A stretch of 64,000 bases of DNA from positions 710,502 through 774,501 of the forward strand of contig BCIH01000003.1 in the NCBI GenBank assembly GCA_002897115.2, read 5' to 3'. The position numbers and the translations under genes were made by a program. Shown here one piece after another: positions 26,011-41,038 of the stretch. The stretch comes from Prototheca cutis (lineage: Eukaryota; Chlorophyta; Trebouxiophyceae; Chlorellales; Chlorellaceae). How positions within the stretch are numbered: position 1 is the stretch's first letter; each line of letters begins with the position of its first letter. Under the pieces are notes generated by a model that was not told the origin of the DNA, did not search any database, and saw only the letters and a list, made by a program, of their open reading frames with translations.

Positions 26011-27733
26011 TCAGACGACCTCATCTCCCATTGTTGCCGTGCCCGCAGACGCCTGCGACCCCGAATATCGGGTTGAAGACCCCTGAAGCAACCCCACGGC
26101 CGGCGACACGCCGTTGCCGAGCCCCAGGTCTGCACTTGTGGCAGCGCCACCAACAGCTCCACCACCCTCTGCCAGGAGCAGCAACTGCCCGGCCGCGGGG
26201 CCCATGAGTGGACAGTGCACCGTGCGGTAGCAGAGCCAGGCCACGACCGTGCCTAGCGCGGCCCCCGCCAGCACATCCTCCGTGTGGTGCCAGTAGTCTT
26301 GCAGTCGTGTCATGCCGATCCACACTGCGATGCAGGCCGGGACAAGTGCGGTCGCGAGCCGCGTCGGCCGCGCGGCACCGTCAAAGCACCTCAGTGCACC
26401 GACTAGCCACAGGCTGGTGTAGCCCAGCCCAGACACGCTCCAGGCGGTGTGGCCAGAGGGGAAGGACTTTAATCCCTCTATCCAGTCCGCCTCGGGTCCT
26501 GAGCACAGCGCCACGCCGTCGTGACTGAAAGCTGCCGCCTCGACGCCGCCATTCGGCCAGCACCTCGCGGCAAAATCGGGCCGAGGCCGGCCCACCTGCA
26601 AGCCGACATGGGGATAGATCTTAGATGTTGTCGACGAGCAGCAACTTTGCGTCATTGACCAAGGGCACTGTATACCTTCCAGAAAACAATCCAGTTCATT
26701 CACCCGAGCAAGCCACCGCAGGCATGCGAAAGGAGTTCGTCCCCAGCTCGAAAACCGTTCATCCAGTCAATCCCTCAAATATCGTATTTGCCACCCACCC
26801 ATCCACATACGTTGAGCTTGACGAGGTTGGTGATCAGGCCCGTGATCACCACGGCTGCCCAGCCCTGCACCACCGCATGGTGGGCCGCCAGGCGTGGGAT
26901 GCGGCCGGCTGCGTAAAACCCCGAAACCACGGTCACCGGGGTCAGCAGTGCCAGCAGCGGCACGACCCAGGCGGGCACATGATTCTCAACCAGGGGATAG
27001 CTGTACTGCACACATGGGTCGGGCTCGGTGTGGAGATGATGACAAGGGCTGAAGAGAGCTCTCCAGGGGCAGCTCGCAATGTTGGCAGCATTGCTCAATT
27101 ATGCATGGGAGCGCCAGATCTCGTCTCCCGCTTGGGCACAACCACATCCATCCCACTGAAACATCTCCAGTCTCAACCGCCGCGCCGCGTGCACCGACGG
27201 CGCACCAGGCCCGCAAGCCCCGTCCTGCCCAAACACCCTTGACTCTTCGATGACACCGTATGAATCAGGAGACGCTGCAGTGCAAGCACGCATGCAAGTC
27301 CCGTCGGCGCGCACACCAATCCAACCCTCCAGCCAACCAGTAACTAACCCTCCAGAGCTCGGCATCGGTGATGCGATAGATGACCCTCTGGAAGGGCTTC
27401 GCATGGTCGGTGTACTGCACCACAAAGTAGCCAATGGCCAGAAAGAGATACTGTTGCCAGTGGGTGGCTGCGAGCGAGGACCACGTCGGGTTGCCGGCCG
27501 CCCCAGCTCGCCGCGGGCCCGGCTTCCCGCTCGCTACCACCTGGCCTACGAGGTTTTGTGAGCTGCCTGCGTGCAATGTCGAGTCATGATTGTTTCGTGA
27601 ACAGGCAAGCGCGTGCGACAGTCCGAGGAGGCCCCGTCACAGGCAGCGGCATGTCGGGCAACTCCCCAAGTAACACCCCCCAACACCCACCATTACGCCG
27701 CGCTGCGGCTGTGGCGGACGCCACACGGAACAT
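26011..27733 (-). CDS. PAP2-family lipid phosphate phosphatase (membrane)
   Basis: These integral-membrane enzymes dephosphorylate phosphatidate and related lipid phosphates. Exons: 27691-27733, 27349-27545, 26811-27005 and 26011-26595 (339 aa; phases agree). The three phosphatase signatures are present: KLN joined to VGRPRPDF (exon 2/3 junction), PSGHTAWS and TRLQDYWHHTEDVLAG, which supply the catalytic Arg and His residues. Hydrophobic segments occur in exon 2 (WQQYLFLAIGYFVVQY), exon 3 (WVVPLLALLTPVTVVSGFY) and around the active-site blocks, giving the usual six-helix pattern. The C-terminal ~45 residues are Gly/Ala-rich and may be cytosolic. The first exon is short (MFRVASATAAARRNG) and is the least certain part. 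Confidence 0.9.
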
Positions 27734-28068
27734 GCTGGCGTCTACCGCGTCAGCCACATCGTTGCCGGTTATCCGATGCGGGCCGTGATCCGTCGGGCCC
27801 AAGCAGAGCCTGGTCCAACTCCTGGCTTCCAACGAGGTCCCGGGGATCTTGGAAGTGGTTACAGTTCAAAATTCCCCCAGAGCAGCGGAGATGGCTCGCC
27901 GCAGGGTCACCACCGCAAGGATCGCCGGGCAATTCCCGGCTCCTGAATATCGTCAGTCCTGCATCCGTGATGGATGTGCATAGAATCAGGGTGGATTTGG
28001 GTGCCTGGCTGTAGCTGCCACAATGGCCAGTGGCATCATGCCCTGATCTGGTCGCGGCGATAAGCTCC
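27734..28068. promoter_or_regulatory. Divergent intergenic region PAP2 / MBOAT
   Basis: 335 bp between outward-facing start codons. Both neighbours encode membrane proteins of lipid metabolism, which makes a shared promoter attractive but unproven. Confidence 0.4.
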
Positions 28069-30984
<2,916 letters not shown>

Positions 30985-31344
30985 TTGGGTTTTGTGGAAT
31001 TATGTGATCAATTTTGACCGTTCTGCTCGAGATCGCTTGGTGCCTTGGATTTGAGGGGGGCCGCTTTGTGTCTCTTCAATCCCTCTTCAATGGTGCCGGA
31101 CCCGCTGGTGAGAATCGGCAGGGTCCTGGAGATTCCCGTGCGATTCCGTCGCTGTGGTAGCACAACGTCCTCCGACACCTTGTTTTGAGCGTGGCGCTGG
31201 GACCCCAGAATTTGAAAGATGGGAAATATTCGCACGTATTTAGCTATTTAGTGTCTGTGTTCGGAGAGCGCTCGCAGACTTGGTGATTCAGTTCCAAGGG
31301 ACCCGCCTCCAGCGCAGGCTGAGCGCGTGCCAGCTGGACTAGCC
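30985..31344. promoter_or_regulatory. Upstream region of first NRAMP gene
   Basis: 360 bp between the MBOAT stop and the first NRAMP ATG, both on the plus strand. It should contain the NRAMP promoter. No specific element is recognised. Confidence 0.4.
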
Positions 31345-34300
31345 ATGCCGCCCTCATTTGTGGGCCAGGCCCTGCACAGCAGGCCTTCCGAGTCCCATGG
31401 CGAGAGTAGCATGCAGGACCTGGGAGCTGCCTCCGTCGTCACAGGGACGGCTCCCACGGAGGCCACTCCGACAGAGACGGCCACAGAAGCCGAGCTCCTG
31501 GGCAAGGATGCGCTGTCCAGCTCGGCGGCGGCGGATCTGGCCTGCGATCTGCCTCCTGAGCCAACACAGCTGTCCTTCTGGAATGGCCTGATGCGCTTCG
31601 TTGTGAGTGGATGACCTGTTGGCGTTGGACAAATGGCTCAGCCGGTACACTGGTACAGTGGGGACTGGACTCCTATGCTGGTTGCGGGGCGCTCTGCGAG
31701 GACGGCTGTCCTCATGCCCTGACTCTCGCCCAGCTCCAAGCATTCCACTCACGCTTTTACCAGACTCTGCCATGAACATTGATTCTCCCGCAGGGTCCCG
31801 GCTTCCTCATCGCCAGTACGTGCAGTGCGCTGCGGGACACCTTGCAGGACGGGGCATTGCGTACGCGATGCACCAGGCGCTCTGCTTCCAAGGCCGGGGC
31901 TGTCACAGCCGTGCTTGGTTGTTCCCCTTCTAAACCGATGCATTGCTCTGGGTCCTGTGTCTCTCACACCCTCCCCACACACACCGGGTTTATGTGGGGC
32001 TGTCCCCCACACCCGCCCTAAACCNCNCCCCCCCCCCCACTCCCCCCCGTGCCAAATAACAACAATGAGCACATGCAGTGGCGTACATCGATCCTGGAAA
32101 TCTTGCGAGTGACATCAACCAGGGTGTCCAGGCGGGGTACAGCCTCATCTGGGTGACGCTGTGGTGCACGGCGCTAGGTTACGTCATGCAGATGACAGCT
32201 GCCAAGCTGGGAGTGGCCACCGGCCGGGCGCTGGCGGAGCATGCGCGGGAGGCGTACCCCCCCGTACCTCGGCTCACGTTGTGGCTGTTGACTGAGCTGG
32301 GCATCATCGCGTGCGACATGATCGAGGTCATCGGTGGTGCAGTGGCACTCTACACGCTGAGCAGCGGTGCCATCCCGTTGTGGGCGGGGGTGCTGGTCAC
32401 CGTGGTCACCGCGTTTGGGACGCTGCTGTTGGAGCGTGCTGGCATGCGGATGTTGGAGGCAGTGCTGGTTGGCCTCATCCTGACCATGGGAGGCACTTTC
32501 TTCTACATGTTTTTCTCCACCGACGTCGACTACCTTGCAACGCTCAAGGGCATGGTGATCCCGCGGCTCAACGGCCATACCATCCCCTATGCCGTGGGCG
32601 CGGTCGGCGCCATCATCATGCCCCACAACCTCTACCTCCACTCGGCCCTCATGATGTCCAGGTATCGTTGGTTTTAGATGTGTGGCAGGGGTTCGAGTGC
32701 ATGGCGGCGCTGGACAATGTGGAGTCGAAATGTCCATGGAAAGAAAGGGAATGTCTCTCTTGTCCATGATGGTGGTGCAGGTCGGATGAGATTGCGTCGG
32801 TGTCCATCAAGCGGGCGCTGCGGTTTGTGCGGATCGAGAGCGCGGTCGCGCTGTTCCTGTCGCTGCTCATCAACATCGCTATCATCGCAGGTGCGGCGCT
32901 GGCATGGGCCCAGGGGATACTGAGGTGTTGGCCACCGTCTGTACGCTGATTTCCTTTCATCCCCGGCAGGCCTATGACTTAGCAATGGAGTGTCTGCAGC
33001 CATACTCGAAGAGCAAGCGAGCAATGCGCGCCACAGTGTCCTTGGCCATCCCAACTCCCGTGCAGTGTTTGCTGGCGCATTTTACAATTCTTTGGCTGCC
33101 TCGGAGGTTGGGCTGGGCAACGCCGGCTTTGAGCTCGGAGCCATGTTTGGCCATGGAATCGTAAGCGCATCGTTTGTGCGGGAACCAGTAGCTTCACCTG
33201 CAATACATGACCGCCTGACATGGAAAACGCAGCACGGTTGGATGATGTGATGCCCGCATAACCCCGCTTGGCAAGAATCTGCTGTGCCGGTCGTGGCGTG
33301 CTTGCCCTTGCGGGCCCCCAGGTACATAAACTCTCTCGAACTCTCCATGTAGCAAATTATTTGGGCGGTTGGCTTGCTGGCTGCAGCCAATGCCTCCACC
33401 GTGACCTCCACCTATGCCGGACAAGTGGTCATGGACGGTTACTTCAACTGGAAGGTGGGGGGGGCGGGGCGGGGCGGCAGGGTTGGGAAGAAGGCGGTTG
33501 AGGGGTGGTTGAAAGCCTGACATCAATCGCAGCTTGCGGGGCGGTGGCTGCAAATGGACAGCAGAAAGAAAGTCGTCTGGCAGGGCATGTCGACCTTCAA
33601 CGACAGCACAGTCCAATATCTGTGTCCGGCAGGCTATTGTTACCGTCAATCAAAACCCAAAAACCCAAGCCATCCTCCACGCAGGTCTCGGTGTGGTGGC
33701 GGACGCTGGCTGTGCGGCTGGTGACGCTGGGCCCTACGCTGTTGGTGGCAATTTCCATGCGCGGCCAGGACGCCGACTTTGGGACGCTGACAGAGTGGCT
33801 CAACATCGTGCAGTCGCTTGTCCTGCCGTTTGTCGTCATCCCCGTGAGTTCTTCGACCTGTGCTGGGGACGGGAGGGGAGAAACAAAGGAGGTGCTGCTG
33901 TTGCCTGGCAGACAGAGCGGAAGGAGGGGAACAGTCGCACCCGTTTTAAACCCTTGGAATCCCGCCCAATCCCAACCATGCAGCTGCTGATCTTCACCTC
34001 GTCGGAGCGCATCATGGGGGAGCACGCCAGCCGACCCTGGTTCACCAGTGCGTGGGTGGTTGTGAGCCCATTTTCCGAATGTCTTGCCCTCGGGACCAGG
34101 CAGTCCTCAAGGCATGACGCTGCAATGTGTTGGGCTGAGCCCAGCGGCACAGTCCAATGCCCTTGAGCACACCCCCTCTGACCCATCCGCTGCAGTCCTC
34201 ATGTGTATCTTCACAGCAGTCCTCATCGGCATGAACGGGTGCGTGGGGAGGGAACAGGATTTGTCGTGCATTTCGGTTGTCGGACTCATTTGGTATATCA

Positions 34301-34868
34301 GCCCGCTGTTGCACCTCCTCGCTGGCGCCTCAGTGTTGAGGCCACGTCGAGGCCGAGTCCTGCCCCATCATGCACAGGTACCTTGCCGTGGAATTCGGCC
34401 TAGGCCAGCTCCCAAACCAGGTGTGTCATGTGTTTTCAGTGCTGGCGGTTGGTTGCTATGGCCTCGTCTGGCAGTCTCGCGGCGATGGTGTGGGAGAAGA
34501 GCTCTTGGGCAGCATGGCTATCGATATTCCCCCGCCTTCTGGCCTTCACGTCTGGCCAATCACCCTTACCGCATGCAGGGCTGGGCATACTTTTTGTTTG
34601 CTCTTATTTGCGCAGTCTACATTAGCTTTATGATATACCTCATGATAGGACCGGAAAGGTGGGCCTGGAGTGTTTGTATAGTTTGGTGTGGGTGGGGGTG
34701 GGTTGCTGGTGACGTGACCTGGGGGAAAGGTCTTTGTACCACGGAGAACCCCCCCCTCCTCCTCTCAGGTTCTCGAGGCTCTGGTCCAGGGCTCGGGCGT
34801 TTGTGACAGCCAAAGCGCAGCGAGCTGCCCTGGCTCGGCCAGAGGACATGATGGAAGTCCACTTGTAA
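31345..34868 (+). CDS. NRAMP-family divalent metal transporter, copy 1 of a tandem pair
   Basis: NRAMP proteins are proton-coupled importers of Fe2+, Mn2+ and related ions. Exons: 31345-31602, 31794-31815, 32079-32661, 32781-32890, 33000-33160, 33353-33454, 33685-33843, 33984-34047, 34196-34238, 34378-34420, 34579-34658 and 34769-34868 (574 aa). Exon 2 is a 22-nt microexon coding GPGFLIA. The metal site DPGN follows in MAYIDPGNLASD, and the second metal-site motif is MPHNLYLHSALM. Other conserved blocks are NASTVTSTYAGQVVMDGY and SLVLPFVVIP. The TAA stop is at 34866. The cytosolic N terminus (~80 residues) is Ser/Thr/Ala/Glu-rich. It is a close paralogue of the next gene. Confidence 0.95.
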
Positions 34869-35240
34869 CCCTAGGGTTTGCTGTGCTCCACGGCTGCAAA
34901 GCCACTTGCTCGCGTGCGTCATTGCTTTACTTTTGTACAGAGATTCATGATTATATTGCAGCAAGCCAACAGGATTCAGGTCGCGAATCGCTGGACGGTC
35001 GCGTCTCTGCGCAGTCTCCGTGTTCCGGGGTCGTACGCGACGCCGACCGCAACGACGTCGAGATGACGCACGGCGCACGCTCCGTACCAGAAGCTGCTAC
35101 CGCTCGTGAGGGACCTATGAAATGACACGACGCAGACACTCTTCCCCGCCACAAGGGAATTGAGATGGTATGGCTTAAATCCCTTGTTTTACGCAGAGCA
35201 ATCGTGGCATAGCTTGGCCCGTTAATGATTGGTGGCCACC
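34869..35240. promoter_or_regulatory. Spacer between tandem NRAMP genes
   Basis: 372 bp containing the 3' UTR of copy 1 and the promoter of copy 2. No gene seen. Confidence 0.4.
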
Positions 35241-38200
35241 ATGGCGTTGTGGCCTCGTGGCAGTAGCCTTCACCTGGACGGAGTCCAGTCCGAGCGTCCG
35301 GACAGCAGGGCATCGCTGAAAAAGACAGACTCGAGGACTTCCACAGGTTTCAACGATGCAGGAAATCCCGATTCACTCGCGAAAATCTCGAATGACGATG
35401 GCAGTAAAGTGTCGCCGGAGTTCCAGTCTCCGTCCTTCTGGCGGGGCCTCTTCCTGTTCTTGGTGAGCAACCGACCCTATGTAGAGTGGATGATGAGGCC
35501 CCCCGCAGATTTCCTAGTATTTGTTTCACAGTTTTGTGGATTTGTAGCTAATGAAAACCCGCGTTGGGTCGTCCCGCCCACCCCTGCCGTCCGCAGGGCC
35601 CCGGTTTCCTCGTCTCAAGTATGGCGGCGGATGCGGTCGGGGTAGCTTGGGGTAGCTTCCCGCTACAACTGCTGGGGCCGACATTACCGTTATTTGGGCA
35701 TGACCTGTGCAGTGTCCCTGTATTGATCCATGGTTGTTCTCCGTTCAACATGGAAATATCGTCCCTGAGCTTTGGGTCGGAGCTGGCAGGCAGACGGCCT
35801 AGCAGCCAGCCGTAACCCACGTGTGCCAATTCCACCCCACTCGCCGACACCACCACCAGGACCACGTCTCCACACCCACCCACCCACAAACACGCAGTGG
35901 CATATATGGACCCTGGAAACCTTGCCAGTGACATCAACCAGGGTGCCATGGTTGGTTACTCCATCATCTGGGTCACCATCTGGAGCACAGTGTTAGGGTT
36001 TTACATGCAGATGGTGGCGGCACGCATTGGCATGGCCACGGGCTTCGACCTGGCCTATCACGTGCGCCAGGAGTATGCGCACCCACGCCGCGGGCTGCTG
36101 TGGATCGTCGTGGAGATTGCCATCGTCACGTGCGACATGCTCGAGGTCATCGGCGGTGCTTCAGCCTTTTACACACTGAGCGATGCAAAGATCCCCATGT
36201 GGGCGGGCGTCATCCTGACCGGTGTCTGCGCGTTCATCTGTCTGGGTCTCGAGTCTGTGGGCATGCGGTACCTGGAGATCCTGCTCATGATCCTCATCGC
36301 CATCATGTCTGGGACGTTCTTCTACATGTTTGGAACCACGGACGTCGACTACATGGCCACGCTCAAGGGCATGGTCATCCCCCTCATCAAAGATGGAACC
36401 ATCCAGTACATTGTCGGGGCCATCGGGGCCGTCATCATGCCCCACAACCTCTTCCTTCACTCCTCCCTCATGATCACACGGTGAGCACCGGCGACTGGGC
36501 TGTCCTCGTGAGATCGGGGGACACCGTGTGTTGTACCGGGCCACGGGGCAATGCAGGTCCATGAACTGGGCCCTGGAGGGATGTCTGTTGGCCTTTGCAG
36601 CCCATGTGCGCCTGTGCTGCCCCTGCCGCCGCCCAAAGCGCTGCCACACACTGCCATGCACCGAGATGCTGTGCAGGTCGCTCAACATCCCCTATGTCTC
36701 GGCGGAGCGCGCGCTCACATTTGTCAAGATCGAGACCGGTATTGCCCTCTTCATCTCTGTCCTGATCAACATTGCTGCCATTGGAGGTGTGTGCCGNGNN
36801 GGNGNGGGGGGGGGGGGGGGGNGTNGGGGCATGCCATGCGGGGAACTGCCTGCAGGGCTGTGCCCATTCCTGAATCCCAGTGGTACTTAGAGTTAAACAC
36901 AAGAGCGCCGCCCATCAACTCCTCGAACATACCCGCGACCATGCAGCCTTTGCCGGAGCATTTTTCCAGAGCATTGGTGCCAACAATGTCGGCATCGGCA
37001 ATGCCGGCGCGCTGCTGGCGGCCGAATTCAACAACACTGTGGTACGTGGCATTGGCTCTCCTTTCTTCTGGGCCGACACGACAAGCATGTGCTTTGTTTT
37101 GACGTGTTGAGCTTGCAAGGTCATTGATGATGCAATCCTCAACACCCCCCTTTTTGCGCGTACACAGAAAATTCTGTGGGGTATCGGGCTGCTGGCTGCG
37201 GCCAATGCCTCCACAGTGACCTCAACCTATGCTGGCCAGGTGGTCATGGACGGCTTCATGGGCTGGAAGGTGAACCGAGTCAGGGGTTTGCTGACCGAAA
37301 TGCGATTCTTGGTGCATGGCCGTGGGCGCAATTGCATGCCACTTGTTGGAAGGGCACGTGGCCCAGCGCCCCCTGGGGTCTTCCCCTGGACAGTTGATGC
37401 GACCAAGCGATACGCAATGGCGACAGGGCCTTCTCAGCCAGCTCACTGCCGTGAACCTTCAGACCACCGCCCTTTTTTCAACTGTCTGCCTGCTGTGCAG
37501 GTGAACAAGTGGTACCGCACAGCCGGGACTCGTCTGATCACGCTGGGCCCGACACTGTGTGTGTCCTTTCTGATGAAGGGCAAGGATGCCAGCTACAACC
37601 AGCTCACCAACTGGCTCAACATTGCGCAGTCGCTGGTTCTGCCGTTTGTCATCGTCCCCGTGAGTGGCTGTGTGGGGAGGGATGGCACGCGTGTGGTGCA
37701 TGTATAGTGCCGCTGCTTGGGATCTCCTGCCGTGGCAGGGGCCCCTTGGGGTTTCTGGGTTTAAACCCACGCTGTCACCTGCACTGTCTGTTTTCCTACG
37801 GGATGACCCCACAACCGGACCTGAAGCTTTGGGGCCCCATTCTCATTCCTTTCGCCCACCCTCACCTTCTCCCCCCTTCCGTGTCCCCCCACCGCCACCA
37901 CCACACACACACACACACACACACACACATGCAAAATGACGATTTCCCGGACAGATGATGTTGATTACTTCGGACACGCGCATCATGGGCGGCGCTGCAA
38001 TGGAGGGATGGACACTGTATGGCATGTCCATTTTCTCCGCTGTCCTCATCGGCATGAATGGCTACCTGGTCATCGACTTTGGGCTCACGCTCTTGCCGGA
38101 TGAGGATTGGGCCAAGGCTGTTGTTTCCGTCCTGTTTGTCGTCTACATGGTGGCTCTGGCAGTCATCACAATGTCCTGGGCACGGTGAGGTCAGGGCAGA

Positions 38201-38598
38201 CGACCGGGGAAAGATTGCCTGCATGTTTTGAGTGTTTACATATAAGACGGCAGTGGCAGCATGGAAGCCCCTGCCCGATAGCGGCCCGGGCCCCCCCGTC
38301 GTCATGCTGCCTTGGGAATTGCCACCCACCGCTGCCCAGCCCATCTCCCATAACAATATGCAGCTTCATGCAAGTCTGCTGGGCCACTCTCCGCTTGCCC
38401 ATCACCACTTGGGAGGGGCTCAAGCTCCTGGTGGCCGGTAAGGCATGCCACAAGGCTCCCGCTGTCAAGGAAGACAACGACGGCATGCCTGATGCGGAGG
38501 TCAAACCAGCCGTTGAGAAGCTGGAGGGCAAGCCAGCCGCGGATGAGACTGAGGGCAAGCCAGTGCCAACACAGGAACTGAGCTCAACAAGGGCGTGA
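35241..38598 (+). CDS. NRAMP-family divalent metal transporter, copy 2 of a tandem pair
   Basis: Same family and order of motifs as copy 1. Exons: 35241-35462, 35597-35618, 35898-36480, 36677-36786, 36893-37041, 37168-37269, 37501-37659, 37955-38184 and 38364-38598 (603 aa). The 22-nt microexon codes GPGFLVS, leading into MAYMDPGNLASD; the second metal motif is MPHNLFLHSSLM. Exons 3, 4, 6 and 7 have exactly the lengths of their counterparts in copy 1 (583, 110, 102 and 159 nt). Exon 8 (230 nt) equals four exons of copy 1 added together. The C terminus carries a ~60-residue Lys/Glu/Pro-rich cytosolic tail (VKPAVEKLEGKPAADETEG) that copy 1 lacks, which may affect regulation. Confidence 0.96.
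36797..36829. repeat. G tract with ambiguous bases in NRAMP copy 2 intron
   Basis: A run of G interspersed with N (36797-36825) starts ten bases after the splice donor of exon 4. Ambiguity codes cluster at such homopolymers in this assembly; a C-rich example with two N lies at 32025-32040 in copy 1. Confidence 0.85.
37903..37929. repeat. (CA)n in NRAMP copy 2 intron 7
   Basis: A CA dinucleotide run about 25 bp upstream of the exon 8 acceptor. Confidence 0.85.
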
Positions 38599-39717
38599 AA
38601 TGATTTTTGAAAGACTTCACTTGCATTTGCCTGCATTTGTGATGCAATGCTGCGACATTTGGCCTGAGTGATTGTTCCCTGTGGAAACTGCTCTCTTCCC
38701 GTGAGTGCCCACCTCAGCAGTGGAGCTTTGCCAGGCCACCCACTCATCCTCCTCGACAGGCGTCACCTTCCCTCTGGACATGCACATCTCTGTCATTTGT
38801 ATCCTGAAGGTCCCTGAGATCATTTTCTAGTGAAATGGATTGCTTCTGTTGCATGCCAGTGATTGTTTTTCATTCCTTAAAACTGCGTTTTTTCTGTCCA
38901 TGTAAAAAGAAAAGCCGAGGTGCTGCGCTCGGGCGGCGGACCCTGTTTTTTGCCATGCAGGGCAAAAATAATGCAACCAGCTCAGCCAGCAACAGCGTCA
39001 CATCACCCCGGGGGTTGCTGGGCATCACTGATGGCTGTGAATTGTCACCCCCCACAGGGAAGAGGAAGGTTGACGACTACCTCAAATGGCGGACCACCTC
39101 CGGGGCTGCTTTCCCTTCCCGGGGCCAAGGGAAGGAGCCCGGGGGTCGAACCTCCGTTGGAAAGGTTATGACCTCCCAGGATGGATGGATGCATGTCCAT
39201 CAGCACTGCGGCGCTGGAAGCGCTGAGGCCGCTCGCCAGTCTTCCGCAGATGTTCCACAATGTGCTCATGTTCAGACACGCCATCGAGTCTCTGTTTCAG
39301 AGACGATACTTGCCCTTCGAGGGGGGGCACTCCTCGTTGGTGCAGCACCAGCTGATGGCACACCACCGTGGGCGTCTGCTCCCTGCACGACCTGCCCTGC
39401 TGCCAAGAAGGAGCCCAACCCATTCTCTGAGCAACGTGGCAAGGGAATGCGATCCAACAGGCATTTTGTTTGGGAGGTATGCCCCTGCTGTGCAGGTGGG
39501 AGTCGACGAATCCCGAGAAGGTTTCATCATTTTCTGCCGTGAATGTAGAGAAGCCGGTCGGGGCGAGCTCCGACACCGATTACGAGATGGCGAGATGGCG
39601 AGATGGACGGTGCGCTGGACACTTTGCGCTGTACGGAGAATGGCCCCTGCAGCCCTCTGGACCCCAGGGTTTATATCGACGCAATATTACGCATCTGAAC
39701 CGCACAGGAGGGCAAAC
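38599..39717. other. 1.1-kb gene-free interval with two inverted repeats
   Basis: I recognise no protein motifs in any frame. Two hairpin-forming sequences are visible: an 8-bp stem at 38947-38968 (TTTTTGCC with its complement, 6-nt loop) and a near-perfect 14-bp stem at 39103-39140 with a GC-rich loop. They might be a structured UTR, an ncRNA or a decayed element; the last ~100 bp should contain the PEX19 promoter. Confidence 0.35.
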
Positions 39718-41038
39718 ATGGCCTCCGAGGAGGAGCTCGCTGCCCTGCTCGATGGTGGGGCATGGGGGCTGGTGGTGCTCGGCCTGTCGGGAAGCGTGGT
39801 CACACATGCATGCACCCTTGCGACGCCCCATGATCACATGATATCGACATTCTGCAGATGCTCTAGCGGACTTTCAGCCCGCGGAAGCCCCCGCGGAGAT
39901 GCAGCAACAGCAAGGGTGCGTGGCTGCCAGGGTGTCCGGGCATGGCCAAAAGACTGGAGGAACGGGCGGACAGACCTTGAAGGCTGCCTGATACCCTCTG
40001 GGTCTTGGCCTTCCCGCTCACCCCATGCCTCGCTTCCACATGTGCAGAGCCAGCACAGAGGATGCAGGGTCATCTGGTGCGGCAGCGCCCGCGCAGTCAG
40101 CCGCTCCCCGTCCCTCGCTCAAGTTCGACCCGTTGGCCGGACGGGGCCTCCCGGCACGCACCGTGCCTGCTGCGGCGCCCGCGCCCGTTCCTGCAGCGCC
40201 AAACGACGATGACGGCGATGATGTCGGGCTGCACTCGCTGGATGACGGCGCGTTGGCGGACCAGCTGTCCCGCATGCTGGCCGATCTCGCTGGCGGCGAG
40301 GCCGGTGCCCCCGGCGGCGGTGGCCAGAGCGCCGCGCCGCGGTCCCGGCGGGGTCTGACAGCCGAGCCCCAGAACAAGGACCTGGCAGCCACGCTGCGCG
40401 CTTTGGCGGAGCAGGTCCCAGCGTTTGAGGACGACGACGACACCGCCGGTGGCATCCCCGACGACGTCCTGCGCCAGCTGGCGGCGGAGCTGGATGTCGG
40501 AGGGGGCGCGGGGCCCGACGAAAGCGCCGAATCGCCCGCGCTGGGGTCCTTTGTGGACTCCATCATGCAGCAGCTGCTCAGCAAGGACGTGCTGTACGAA
40601 CCTCTGCAGGAAATCGGGGCCAAGTACCCGGCATGGCTGGCTACCCAGAGGGGGCAGCTGCCGGCCGATGAGTTTGATCGCTATGAGCGGCAGCATGCCT
40701 TCATCGGCCGAATCCTGCGCCAGTATGAGGTCGACCCAGAAGACTATGGCGCGCTCCTTGACTTGTTGCAGCAGGTGTGAACCAGGGTTTTTGTGTCCCT
40801 TTTGGGGAGTTGGGGCCGATAAGGAAAGGTGTGCCCTGGACAAGCTCCCCTCCCCACCCACGCACTCACAAACATTCCATCCTTTACCGATTCTGGAAAC
40901 CACCCACAGATGCAAGCGTGCGGGCAACCGCCCAAGGAAATTGTGGACGAACTGGCGCCGGGTGCAGGACTGGGCGAGGGCTTGCCAGGGCTAGGCGGGC
41001 AGGCCGGGGCGCTCCCTGGTGATTGCAGTATACAGTAA
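39718..41038 (+). CDS. PEX19: PEX19, peroxisomal membrane protein import receptor
   Basis: PEX19 binds newly made peroxisomal membrane proteins in the cytosol and delivers them to PEX3. Exons: 39718-39754, 39858-39915, 40048-40774 and 40910-41038 (316 aa). The N terminus (MASEEELAALLD joined to DALADF) matches the PEX3-binding amphipathic helix. A disordered Ala/Pro-rich stretch follows. The cargo-binding helical domain includes SFVDSIMQQLLSKDVLYEPL, EIGAKYPAWL and YERQHAFIGRIL. The protein ends GDCSIQ, whose last four residues CSIQ form a CaaX farnesylation box, as expected for PEX19. The order of blocks and the CaaX end make this secure despite low sequence conservation. Confidence 0.94.

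Noticed and set aside
39100..39165. Possible tRNA, because of a T-arm-like GGTTCGAC on the minus strand
   Set aside because: No D-arm, anticodon stem or acceptor stem could be built; the sequence is better explained as a simple hairpin.
39181..40212. 343-codon plus-strand ORF
   Set aside because: Its second half is PEX19 in another frame and its first half has no family signature.
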